The notes beneath the pieces are model-generated. The model did no database searches. It was given only the letters and a program-made list of their open reading frames with translations, and was not told where the DNA came from. A stretch of DNA of 13,603 nucleotides, taken from positions 1-13,603 of the forward strand of contig CAVIIX010000035.1 in the NCBI GenBank assembly GCA_963643225.1. The letters are read 5' to 3'. This DNA comes from UBA1258 sp963643225. GTDB taxonomy: Bacteria > Bacillota > Clostridia > Lachnospirales > Lachnospiraceae. How positions within the stretch are numbered: position 1 is the stretch's first letter; each line of letters starts with the position of its first letter. Of this stretch, positions 7,529-13,543 are shown one piece after another. A program made the translations under genes and the position numbers.

Positions 7529-7927
7529 ATGACAAACGTAGTTGCCGCCCTGATATGGGACAAGGATAAATTTATGATCTGCCAGCGCCCAGCGCATAAG
7601 GCAAGAGGTCTTCTGTGGGAGTTCGTCGGCGGAAAGGTAGAACCTGGTGAAACTAAGGAGCAGGCGCTTATGCGCGAATGCCGTGAGGAGCTGGCTGTAA
7701 CACTTGATGTCGGTTCTGTGTTTATGGAGGTCGTCCACGAGTACCCGGATATCACGATAACGCTTACACTTTTTAATGCAACAATTACAGAAGGCATTCC
7801 GCAGAAGCTTGAGCATAACGATATCCGCTGGATTACTCCTGCGGAAATTCCGCAGTATGATTTCTGCCCTGCAGATACAGAGATTCTGAAAAGGCTGATT
7901 GACCAAAAAAATAATATAGTGGTATAA
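7529..7927 (+). CDS. NUDIX hydrolase, MutT/8-oxo-dGTP diphosphatase-like
   Basis: A 132-aa single-domain NUDIX protein. The box GX5EX7REUXEEXGU is present at 35-57: G35, E41, R49, E50, E53 and E54 are all in place, and the late glycine is alanine (REELAV), a tolerated change. An N-terminal strand VVAALIWDKDKFMICQRP and the aromatic WEFVGGK fit the MutT type, which hydrolyses oxidised or other nucleoside triphosphates to the monophosphate; the actual substrate is unknown. TAAGGAG at 7514-7520 overlaps the helicase stop and lies 8 nt before the ATG, so translation is coupled to the helicase. That tight pairing suggests the NUDIX protein works with the helicase, for example by removing a nucleotide signal or modified nucleotide (inference), rather than as a general housekeeping MutT. 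Confidence 0.9.
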   Translation: MTNVVAALIWDKDKFMICQRPAHKARGLLWEFVGGKVEPGETKEQALMRECREELAVTLDVGSVFMEVVHEYPDITITLTLFNATITEGIPQKLEHNDIRWITPAEIPQYDFCPADTEILKRLIDQKNNIVV

Positions 7928-8206
7928 GCAACATAACTTTAAATATAACACCATAAGACATAGGGACTATAGTAAATAAGGAATTGCTCTTCCTTTAAGG
8001 CTATTTTAAGTCTCACATAGAAAGTGGATTTGCCGTAGCTGTCACGTCTAAGCTCTTTTGAAGCAACCATCTTTCTAAGGGTCCTATGATGGAGCTGATA
8101 CTAAGGTAAGGACATAGTTTTCTGATATCCTAGGCGAAAGAGTTGTTTTTAAGATGCCTGTATGGTACGTTTAATATTGCAAATTAATAAAAATTAACTG
8201 CTTAAC
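7928..8206. other. Intergenic region, no convincing gene
   Basis: These 279 bp are AT-rich and hold no clear gene. A minus-strand frame from ATG at 8070 to the stop at 7939 encodes 43 aa, beginning MVASKELRRDSYGKS and ending hydrophobic. It stays open upstream for ten more codons to a TAG. It has no good ribosome site and I recognise no family, so it may be chance or a relic. I see no strong promoter for the plus-strand membrane-protein gene and no terminator for the NUDIX gene. Confidence 0.4.
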
Positions 8207-8216
8207 GGAGATAGAA

Positions 8217-9863
8217 ATGACGAAAAAGTTGCTGGCTGTATTTCTGGCTTTTGTATACACTGTTGCTTATATAATAGTTGGTCCTATGATTGAAACACAA
8301 TATTTAAGCTTTGAAATAGTACAGCCTTTATCTTTTATACTGTGTTTTGTGCTTTGCTCGGCAGTGAATATCCTCATCTTCTGTGTGATTCCGAAGAAGG
8401 AGCATCCACACTTTCGTAAAATAAACGAAAAGATAAGCAGGTGGCTTGAAAGACATGATGACAGAATGCTTTTGCTCCTTGTATGGGCATTTATTTTTAT
8501 CCTGTGGCTGCCGGCTTATCTGATTTTATATCCCGGTGTTTTGTCGTATGATTTAATAAATCAAACTATTAGTGCTCTTGGACAGATCACGGATAATCAC
8601 CATCCTGTTTTGCATACCTGGCTCATCCGGGTGTTTATGCGACTTGGGAAGGCATTGTTTTCAAGCTATGAGAGCGGAATCGGAATGCTGTCTCTTTTGC
8701 AGATGCTTGTTTTAAGCTATGCACTTTCCAAAATGGTCCTGCTGTTAAAGAAGAAGGCAGTACCGGGCCTGCTTGTGATGGGCACTGCCTTTTTATCGGC
8801 AGTCTGGTTTATGAACGCCTGTTTATCAGTGACAATGGTAAAGGATACGCTGCATGCGGCTTTTCTTATATTGTTTTGTTGTCATTATATCGAAATAGTG
8901 ACAAGTCCTTTGGAGTATATAGCCAGAAAGCAAAATTTTGTGCTTTTTCCGATCGTGAGCTTTTTTATGTGTGCTTTCAGAAACAATGGTATCCATATTT
9001 ATCTGTTTTGCTTTGCAGTCCTATTGATACTCAGAATTTCAGGGATTAGGAAGGTAAAGAGGTATCTAAAGCTTATCGCAGTTGTAATATTGCCGGTGCT
9101 TATGTTTAAGGTATATACAGGACCTGTTTTTGATGCGTTTGATATCAAACCCGGACAGGTACGTGAGGCATTGAGTATTCCTATACAGCAGCTACAGCGT
9201 GTGGCGGTTAAGTGTGCGGGAGAATTGACACAGGAACAGACAGAGAGGATGGGGTACTACATTGACGAGCTGGAATGTGGGCGTGTATATGATCCCTTTA
9301 GTGCCGATCAGTCAAAAAACTGCTTTTGTTCTGAAAGATATGAAGCTAATCCCATTGCTTTTTGGAAGTTTTATCTTGAGATAGGAAAGCAGTTTCCTAA
9401 AGATTATATAGTGGCCTTCTTGTCAAATACGTTAGGGTACTGGTATCCGGGATATTATGATTTTTCGTATGTTATGTACGATAATTATCCTCCGGAAACA
9501 TTTCCTGAACCCTTGGAGCGTAAAAGTATTTTAAGGTCAAGGCTTTTAGAAGGATACTACGAAAGTGCCTGCTCTTCTGATTTTTGGCGCAGTACATATG
9601 GACTGAGAATATTTTTCGTATCCGGATTTGCACCCTGGATATTGCTGTTTACAGTGGTGCTTTCCTGGCGAAAGAAGGGTTTTTTTACCATGACATTGCC
9701 TTTGTTTCTTCCACTGATTGCTCAATACGGGATTATGCTGCTTTCGCCGATCTCATCATTTAGATATTCCTGGCCTTATTATTTGATGCTGCCGTTTACA
9801 TTTATTGCAATTTTTACAAAAAGAATTGCGCCTGCGTCACAAAGTCTTAAGGCTCCTGCATGA
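8217..9863 (+). CDS. DUF6020-family multi-pass membrane protein
   Basis: A 548-aa integral membrane protein with about 11-13 hydrophobic helices. Conserved blocks shared with the convergent neighbour are LPAYLILYPGVLSYD (98-112), NHHPVLHT (127-134), VKDT (208-211), FRNNG (254-258), QQLQR (324-328) and SPISSFRY (510-517). A long hydrophilic loop (about 300-395) is probably extracellular. The acidic and His residues just after an early helix recall GT-C-type glycosyltransferases and the family is often seen near envelope-glycan genes; that function is inference. GGAG at 8207-8210 sits 6 nt before the ATG. Its stop overlaps the start of a 28-aa ORF in an ATGA arrangement. It converges on a paralogue across a shared terminator. 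Confidence 0.8.
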   Translation: MTKKLLAVFLAFVYTVAYIIVGPMIETQYLSFEIVQPLSFILCFVLCSAVNILIFCVIPKKEHPHFRKINEKISRWLERHDDRMLLLLVWAFIFILWLPAYLILYPGVLSYDLINQTISALGQITDNHHPVLHTWLIRVFMRLGKALFSSYESGIGMLSLLQMLVLSYALSKMVLLLKKKAVPGLLVMGTAFLSAVWFMNACLSVTMVKDTLHAAFLILFCCHYIEIVTSPLEYIARKQNFVLFPIVSFFMCAFRNNGIHIYLFCFAVLLILRISGIRKVKRYLKLIAVVILPVLMFKVYTGPVFDAFDIKPGQVREALSIPIQQLQRVAVKCAGELTQEQTERMGYYIDELECGRVYDPFSADQSKNCFCSERYEANPIAFWKFYLEIGKQFPKDYIVAFLSNTLGYWYPGYYDFSYVMYDNYPPETFPEPLERKSILRSRLLEGYYESACSSDFWRSTYGLRIFFVSGFAPWILLFTVVLSWRKKGFFTMTLPLFLPLIAQYGIMLLSPISSFRYSWPYYLMLPFTFIAIFTKRIAPASQSLKAPA

Positions 9864-9946
9864 TAGATTGGATCTTCTTAATCGCAGGCGTAATAATAAT
9901 TGTGCTTTACATGTTTGTTTTTCAAGATAAGATTGTAAATTCTTAG
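9860..9946 (+). CDS. Small single-helix membrane protein (28 aa), translationally coupled
   Basis: ATG 9860 overlaps the upstream TGA as ATGA, a classic coupling arrangement, and AAGG at 9849-9852 stands 7 nt ahead. The product begins MIDWIFLIAGVIIIVLYMFV and ends FQDKIVNS, giving one hydrophobic helix (about 4-20) and a short polar tail. It is followed 21 bp later by a terminator. Size, helix and placement fit a microprotein that associates with the preceding DUF6020 protein, but a chance frame of this length cannot be excluded. Confidence 0.5.
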   Translation: MIDWIFLIAGVIIIVLYMFVFQDKIVNS

Positions 9947-9967
9947 ATTGTGCGGTAAATAAAGAGC

Positions 9968-9999
9968 AAAAGGCGCAGCCTATACGGACTGCGCCTTTT
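9968..9999. terminator. Bidirectional intrinsic terminator between convergent genes
   Basis: An 11-bp perfect stem, AAAAGGCGCAG (9968-9978) and CTGCGCCTTTT (9989-9999), has a 10-nt loop. The flanking A and T runs give a U tract on either strand, so it serves both the rightward DUF6020 unit and the leftward DUF6020 gene. Confidence 0.9.
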
Positions 10000-10009
10000 A
10001 TATGATCAA

Positions 10010-10038
10010 GTAACAAAGCGGATTTCGAATATCAATGA
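10010..10038 (+). repeat. Diverged end fragment of the interspersed repeat (copy C)
   Basis: GTAACAAAGCGGATTTCGAA followed by TATCAATGAC matches the last 28 or so bases of copies A, B and D with four substitutions. Only the right end remains. It stops one base before the stop codon of the leftward DUF6020 gene. Confidence 0.55.
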
Positions 10039-10039
10039 C

Positions 10040-11884
10040 TTATGCTTTTGGCTTACTGTCGATTTCAGGCCGCAGGATATAGCCAATTACAGCAGGAGCG
10101 GCAACCATCAGGCAATAGAAATATCTAAGAAGCGATACTGGAGCCAACAGAAGCGTTGCAAAATACATGGCTGCCGGAATGAAGCCTACAAGATTTTTCC
10201 ATTTCTTTCTGTCGAGTGCATATGCAAATGCAACAAAATATATCGTAAACCAGGTGCCGTTTTTGAAGATAAGCGCAATGACGGGAATGTTTTGATAATT
10301 ATTATTGTCAAACCAGAAATGGTAATAGTTCTCTATCAAGGGAAAGCTGTGAAGAGGAACAGCGTTTCCTCTAAGCAGGTAGGCTCCGTTGTCAAAAAGA
10401 ACAAGATTTCCGTAAATGATAGGCGTATAGACATCGTCAATAAACCAGTTTCCCTGATTTACACCTACAAAAGCTTCCCAATAATCGCCCGGGTATTTAA
10501 GACCGGTTTTAAGCCATGTTCTTAAGAAGCTCAGAAAATTGTTGGAAAAGTAATCATTGTTTACACCTGCTTTAATGTCGTCCGTTGATACAATTGTATA
10601 TCTGGAAAAATTATCCTCGTAAATATATTCAAACACATCACTTATTGTATCGGCACCGTCCTCCTCATTTACATATACTCTTCCGAGCTGCTGCAGCATC
10701 ATGGAGCAGGCTTCAACCCTGCTGGTCCATACGGTAGCATCAAGCACTTGCGCGAGAATTTTGTTGGAACATTCAAACATCAGAAATGAAACAATACTCA
10801 CAAACACAAATTTCTTTAACTGCTTCCTAAAGAAAATTATTATAAAGGGGAAAGCTGCAAGAAGGGCAAAAAGAGCATTGTTTCTAAACGCAAGAGTACC
10901 GCTTGCGAAGATTGCTAATAGTATCCACTGAAGCAGACTGGGCTTTTGTTCGACTCTTACTTTTTCATAAATTCTTATAAGCCAAACAATATAAAGTGTA
11001 AAGAAAGCGGCAAACATGATGTCCTTTGTCCAGCTTAAGGCTAGTATTGCGTTAAAAGGAATAAGACCTAAGATAACGGACAAAATAATTCGGTATTTTT
11101 TCTTTAAGCCAAGCTCACCGAGTAAAGCAATAACAGCCGAAAAGGCAAAGGCTACAATAATCATTTGCATAAACGTGATAATTCCGAAGCCAAGGTTTGG
11201 CTTGGTGGCATTGCCGATTTTAAGTCCTGCAACAAGCATGCCCATATGAGCAAGGGTATGCCAGGATGAAATATTTCCATCGACAACCTGGCTATATTGA
11301 TCGCCAATGTCGTAATTGAAAATGCCTGGATAGAAAGCAATATATGCCGGTAAAAAGAAAAGAATGAATACTGCAGTATAGATTAAGGCCTTAACGGTGA
11401 AATTATAAGGATAAAAGTCTGGATAGGTGTGGATAGAGAACAGGGTGTTTCGAAGCATTTTGGCACTGTTTAGAAACTTATCGTCGCCAAGAAGCATTGA
11501 GAAAATTCCGCACACAGACGGAGAAAGACCGATAACTCCTAAAAAGAACTTAAGCCATTCAAGGGATGAATTTGCTATGTCCCCTCTTACTGTCATCATG
11601 TAACCGGACATATAAAGAAATGTCGTAAGAACACCAAAGATAAGGCATATTATGAAACACCTGAGTTTTCCTGCTTTAAACGTTTTAAACAGGAATCCGG
11701 TCAGCAGGAACTGAACTATCATATAAATTAAGCACAAGGATGTGGCAGATGCCCTAAAAAATTCGGCAAGGGAGAGGGTGTCTGCGGTAAGAGTAAAAAA
11801 ATATGAAAAAGAAACCGCTCCTGCGTAGCTTAATAATATGTTTAATATCGTAAACTGGGCTTTTTTTCGGTTATTTATACTCAT
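10040..11884 (-). CDS. DUF6020-family multi-pass membrane protein (paralogue)
   Basis: A 614-aa membrane protein with about 13-14 hydrophobic helices. It shares the motif series of the convergent gene in the same order: LPAYIAFYPGIFNYD (178-192), SWHTLAH (207-213), WTKD (285-288), FRNN (333-336), QQLGR (398-402) and APVSLLRY (581-588), with a large polar loop (about 380-530). Overall identity to the neighbour looks low, so the duplication is old or the two were acquired separately. It is about 65 residues longer, mostly in the N-terminal helices. An in-frame ATG at 11902 exists, but GGAGG (11896-11900) lies between it and ATG 11884 with 11-nt spacing, so 11884 is chosen. A -35/-10 promoter lies at 11975-12003. 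Role unknown; GT-C-like envelope glycan work is a guess. Confidence 0.8.
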   Translation of the reverse strand: MSINNRKKAQFTILNILLSYAGAVSFSYFFTLTADTLSLAEFFRASATSLCLIYMIVQFLLTGFLFKTFKAGKLRCFIICLIFGVLTTFLYMSGYMMTVRGDIANSSLEWLKFFLGVIGLSPSVCGIFSMLLGDDKFLNSAKMLRNTLFSIHTYPDFYPYNFTVKALIYTAVFILFFLPAYIAFYPGIFNYDIGDQYSQVVDGNISSWHTLAHMGMLVAGLKIGNATKPNLGFGIITFMQMIIVAFAFSAVIALLGELGLKKKYRIILSVILGLIPFNAILALSWTKDIMFAAFFTLYIVWLIRIYEKVRVEQKPSLLQWILLAIFASGTLAFRNNALFALLAAFPFIIIFFRKQLKKFVFVSIVSFLMFECSNKILAQVLDATVWTSRVEACSMMLQQLGRVYVNEEDGADTISDVFEYIYEDNFSRYTIVSTDDIKAGVNNDYFSNNFLSFLRTWLKTGLKYPGDYWEAFVGVNQGNWFIDDVYTPIIYGNLVLFDNGAYLLRGNAVPLHSFPLIENYYHFWFDNNNYQNIPVIALIFKNGTWFTIYFVAFAYALDRKKWKNLVGFIPAAMYFATLLLAPVSLLRYFYCLMVAAPAVIGYILRPEIDSKPKA

Positions 11885-11951
11885 ATTTAAACAATCCTCC
11901 ATGCTGTGTTATGAGAAGAAACAGATGCCAGTCTCAACGTCTGAAAAAAGG

Positions 11952-11970
11952 ACACTCGTGTGACAAGTGT
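11952..11970. promoter_or_regulatory. Dyad downstream of -10 box, operator-like
   Basis: An imperfect inverted repeat, ACACTCGT-GTG-ACAAGTGT, has a 3-nt centre and one mismatch. It sits 4 bp downstream of the -10 element of the leftward promoter and spans the expected start site, so it suits repressor binding. As RNA the mismatch is a G-U wobble and a run of six U follows, but the predicted start site falls within the first arm, which argues against an attenuator. Confidence 0.35.
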
Positions 11971-11974
11971 GTTA

Positions 11975-12003
11975 ATCATATAACATTTTTCGCTGAATGT
12001 AAA
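11975..12003 (-). promoter_or_regulatory. Sigma-A type promoter for leftward DUF6020 gene
   Basis: On the minus strand TTTACA (-35, 11998-12003) and TATGAT (-10, 11975-11980) are separated by exactly 17 bp, each one mismatch from the TTGACA/TATAAT consensus. It lies 90 bp before the chosen start codon and abuts repeat copy D. Confidence 0.65.
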
Positions 12004-12146
12004 TTTTATAAAAGCTCAAGAAAACCCACTGCCTTTAGGCAGTGGGTGCTCCAAGCGAGGTGTTTTGTTACAAGCTAAGTACCTCGTAAGGCACGTAGTG
12101 CCGCTTTTAGTAGAGCCGTAGCGAAGCAAATTGCGAATATCATTGA
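12004..12146 (+). repeat. Complete copy of the structured interspersed repeat (copy D)
   Basis: This 143-bp element contains several stems in series: CCCACTGCC (12025-12033) with GGCAGTGGG (12038-12046); CGAGGT (12056-12061) with ACCTCG (12081-12086); GGCAC (12090-12094) with GTGCC (12098-12102); and GCTT (12103-12106) with AAGC (12124-12127). It ends ATTGCGAATATCATTGA. Its left half matches 13544-13603 and its right half matches 1-73 and 4237-4283. It encodes no protein. The AAGAAAACCCAC-hairpin start resembles IS200/IS605 right ends, so a non-autonomous derivative is possible. Confidence 0.85.
12013..12047 (-). terminator. Terminator formed by repeat hairpin for leftward transcription
   Basis: Read on the minus strand, the 10-bp ACCCACTGCC/GGCAGTGGGT hairpin is followed by TTTTCTTGAGC. 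This is a good intrinsic terminator about 130 bp past the ECF S-component stop. It would also shield the DUF6020 promoter just to its left. Confidence 0.6.
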
Positions 12147-12176
12147 CTTAAATATTGCAGAAAAAATTAATATTTT

Positions 12177-12725
12177 TTATTTCATATTCAATTTTTTCAA
12201 AAGCCTGCTTAAAGGCAAAATCAAAAGTCCTGCAAGCAAATTGCCAAAGCCGTGTATGGCATCGAAGGGAAGCCCGGCTACTATCCAGGCAAGCATTGCC
12301 TTGAAATTAAGCCCAAACATGAGAGCTTGGGCAGGAGCGTACAGCGTTCCGAATAACAACCCGTGAAGGCAGCACACAATCGGATAAATTATCGCTGCCT
12401 TTTTATCTGACATTTTACGCGGCAGCAGCATTGTGACACCCCACAGGATGGTCCAGATATAAAGGTATGGAAGCCACCACATGCTAAAGCCAGCGTAAAC
12501 TCCGTTTATGAGTACATAAATGTAAATAGGGATCAAAGCCTTTTTACGATACACAATTGTATAAAGCATCGTAAACATTCCCAGCAGGTGGATGTTTGGC
12601 AGGAATTCCATCAATATTTTTGAAACAAACATAATTGCTCCAAGCATAGGGAAAACGGCTATTTCACGGGTGGTTAATACTTTTTTTGATTTTTCTTTTG
12701 CCAGATTATCACTTTGTATATTCAA
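12177..12725 (-). CDS. ECF transporter S component, probably for a corrinoid
   Basis: A 182-aa integral membrane protein with about six helices after a short basic N-terminus. TTREIAVFPMLGAIMFVSK, LPNIHLLGMF and the late motif GLPFDAIHGFGNLLAG are typical of substrate-binding (S) subunits of energy-coupling-factor vitamin importers. No EcfA or EcfT lies nearby, so it would share a common ECF module coded elsewhere. The gene overlaps the DUF4430 lipoprotein gene by 17 bp. The start is uncertain: there is no ATG before the conserved TTREI block. I use TTG at 12725; a TTG at 12764 lies deep inside the lipoprotein gene and lacks a ribosome site. Translation is probably coupled to the upstream gene. 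The cobalamin riboswitch ahead of the unit makes a cobalamin or precursor substrate the best guess. Confidence 0.82.
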   Translation of the reverse strand: MNIQSDNLAKEKSKKVLTTREIAVFPMLGAIMFVSKILMEFLPNIHLLGMFTMLYTIVYRKKALIPIYIYVLINGVYAGFSMWWLPYLYIWTILWGVTMLLPRKMSDKKAAIIYPIVCCLHGLLFGTLYAPAQALMFGLNFKAMLAWIVAGLPFDAIHGFGNLLAGLLILPLSRLLKKLNMK

Positions 12726-13140
12726 GCTTGTATACCGAATTGCTGTCAATGTCCGTGGCGTCAACGCCGGTCATGGCATATTCTCCGTCGATGTAGAAGG
12801 CCCAGTAGCTCTGATCCACATCGTAGTCGGCGGTGATGCCGTTTACGACCTTTACATAAAGACCGTATTCGCTCTCATCGCCCGATATAAGCTCGTTTTC
12901 CAAAAGTGCCTCGCCGACGGTCTGACTGTCGGTGTTGATTGTGAATGTTACGTTATTTTCTAAAACCGAAACCTCGACCTTAACGGTGTTTGCACCCGTG
13001 CCGAATTCAGTGTCCTCTGTGTATGTGGCATTTGCCCATACGCCTTGAGGCTCGTCAGCTTTTCCGCATCCTGCCAAAGAAAAAGCAAGTGCTAAAATTA
13101 AAAACAGTGAAGTAATGTGTGTTGATTTTTTTGCGTTCAT
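12709..13140 (-). CDS. DUF4430 lipoprotein, putative corrinoid-binding surface protein
   Basis: A 143-aa protein with a lipoprotein signal: basic MNAKKSTH, hydrophobic core, then lipobox LAGC with the lipidated Cys at 25. The mature part matches DUF4430, the intrinsic-factor/transcobalamin C-terminal-like beta domain: VKVEVSV, SQTVGEALLENELI (72-85) and QSYWAFYIDGEYAMTGVDA (110-128). This domain contacts the cobalamin ligand in intrinsic factor and transcobalamin, so the protein probably captures a corrinoid at the outer membrane face and hands it to the S component coded next. AAGAGG at 13151-13156 lies 10 nt before the ATG. Expression is expected to fall when cobalamin is abundant, through the riboswitch upstream. 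Confidence 0.87.
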   Translation of the reverse strand: MNAKKSTHITSLFLILALAFSLAGCGKADEPQGVWANATYTEDTEFGTGANTVKVEVSVLENNVTFTINTDSQTVGEALLENELISGDESEYGLYVKVVNGITADYDVDQSYWAFYIDGEYAMTGVDATDIDSNSVYKLEYTK

Positions 13141-13180
13141 AAATACATATCCTCTTATAAGTTAAAATTTTAAAAAGGAT

Positions 13181-13209
13181 AAAATAAAAACACCCTTCAT
13201 CGGGGTGTT
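13181..13209 (-). terminator. Riboswitch-associated intrinsic terminator, distal
   Basis: On the minus strand AACACCC (13203-13209) pairs with GGGTGTT (13189-13195), followed by TTTTTATTTT. It lies between the cobalamin aptamer and the lipoprotein ribosome site, where a regulatory terminator is expected. Confidence 0.75.
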
Positions 13210-13237
13210 AAAGTTTTAAATAGTATCCTGCCATACT

Positions 13238-13260
13238 AAAAAATCATACCAACGTATGAT
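13238..13260 (-). terminator. Second hairpin with U tract, proximal
   Basis: On the minus strand ATCATAC (13254-13260) and GTATGAT (13243-13249) form a 7-bp AT-rich stem with a 4-nt loop, then a run of U. A third small stem, TAGTAT/ATACTA around 13220-13238, lies between it and the distal terminator. Stability is lower, so it may be part of the switching structure rather than a full terminator. Confidence 0.5.
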
Positions 13261-13268
13261 AAAACCTT

Positions 13269-13458
13269 ATCTCCCCGAAGTGCCCAAGAGATTTTTATTG
13301 GTCACAGTCCGATAAGCATTCCGACTTGAGAGAAGAGACTTCTCAGTTACGGTAATGGCTGTTGCGATGGATTTTCACCAAGATTTCCTTATCCCCGAGT
13401 ACATATTCATACCCGACAACGACTTTGTAAGCCCGATGAACTGCGTTATTCTTTTTCT
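13269..13458 (-). promoter_or_regulatory. Cobalamin riboswitch
   Basis: The minus strand shows the conserved core: GGTGAAAATCC (13369-13379), CAACAGCC, CCGTAACTG, a small stem-loop GAGAAG-TCTC-TTCTC, and AGTCGGAATGC (13316-13326). GATAAG (13388-13393) closes the core by pairing with CTTATC (13311-13316). A hairpin with ATCTC/GAGAT arms (13269-13292) follows and could supply the loop that pairs with the aptamer. The motif order fits the cobalamin class; the exact 5' and 3' limits are estimates. It heads the DUF4430/ECF S-component unit and should repress it when a cobalamin is bound, by favouring the downstream terminator. Confidence 0.88.
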
Positions 13459-13465
13459 GCCATGC

Positions 13466-13494
13466 ATTATAGCATAAATCCAAAAAATGCAACA
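13466..13494 (-). promoter_or_regulatory. Extended -10 promoter for the cobalamin-uptake unit
   Basis: On the minus strand TGCTATAAT gives a perfect -10 (TATAAT, 13466-13471) with the TGn extension. A weak -35, TGTTGC at 13489-13494, is spaced 17 bp away. Transcription would start near 13459, at the 5' side of the riboswitch. Confidence 0.7.
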
Positions 13495-13543
13495 CCATAT
13501 TAAAGTATGCCTTCGTTTAAAGCTGTTCTGTAAGTATTCTGCT

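Noticed and set aside
7529..7927. NUDIX gene as the housekeeping mutT
   Set aside because: The fold fits, but overlap of its ribosome site with the helicase stop ties it to that gene, so the mutT symbol was not used.
7193..7954. Minus-strand open frame of 253 codons over the end of the helicase and the NUDIX gene
   Set aside because: It covers two genes with intact catalytic motifs on the other strand, shows no domain I can recognise and has a composition typical of antisense reading.
11944..11970. 5' leader attenuator of the DUF6020 gene
   Set aside because: The predicted transcription start lies within the first arm of the hairpin, so the RNA could not form the full stem; an operator is preferred.
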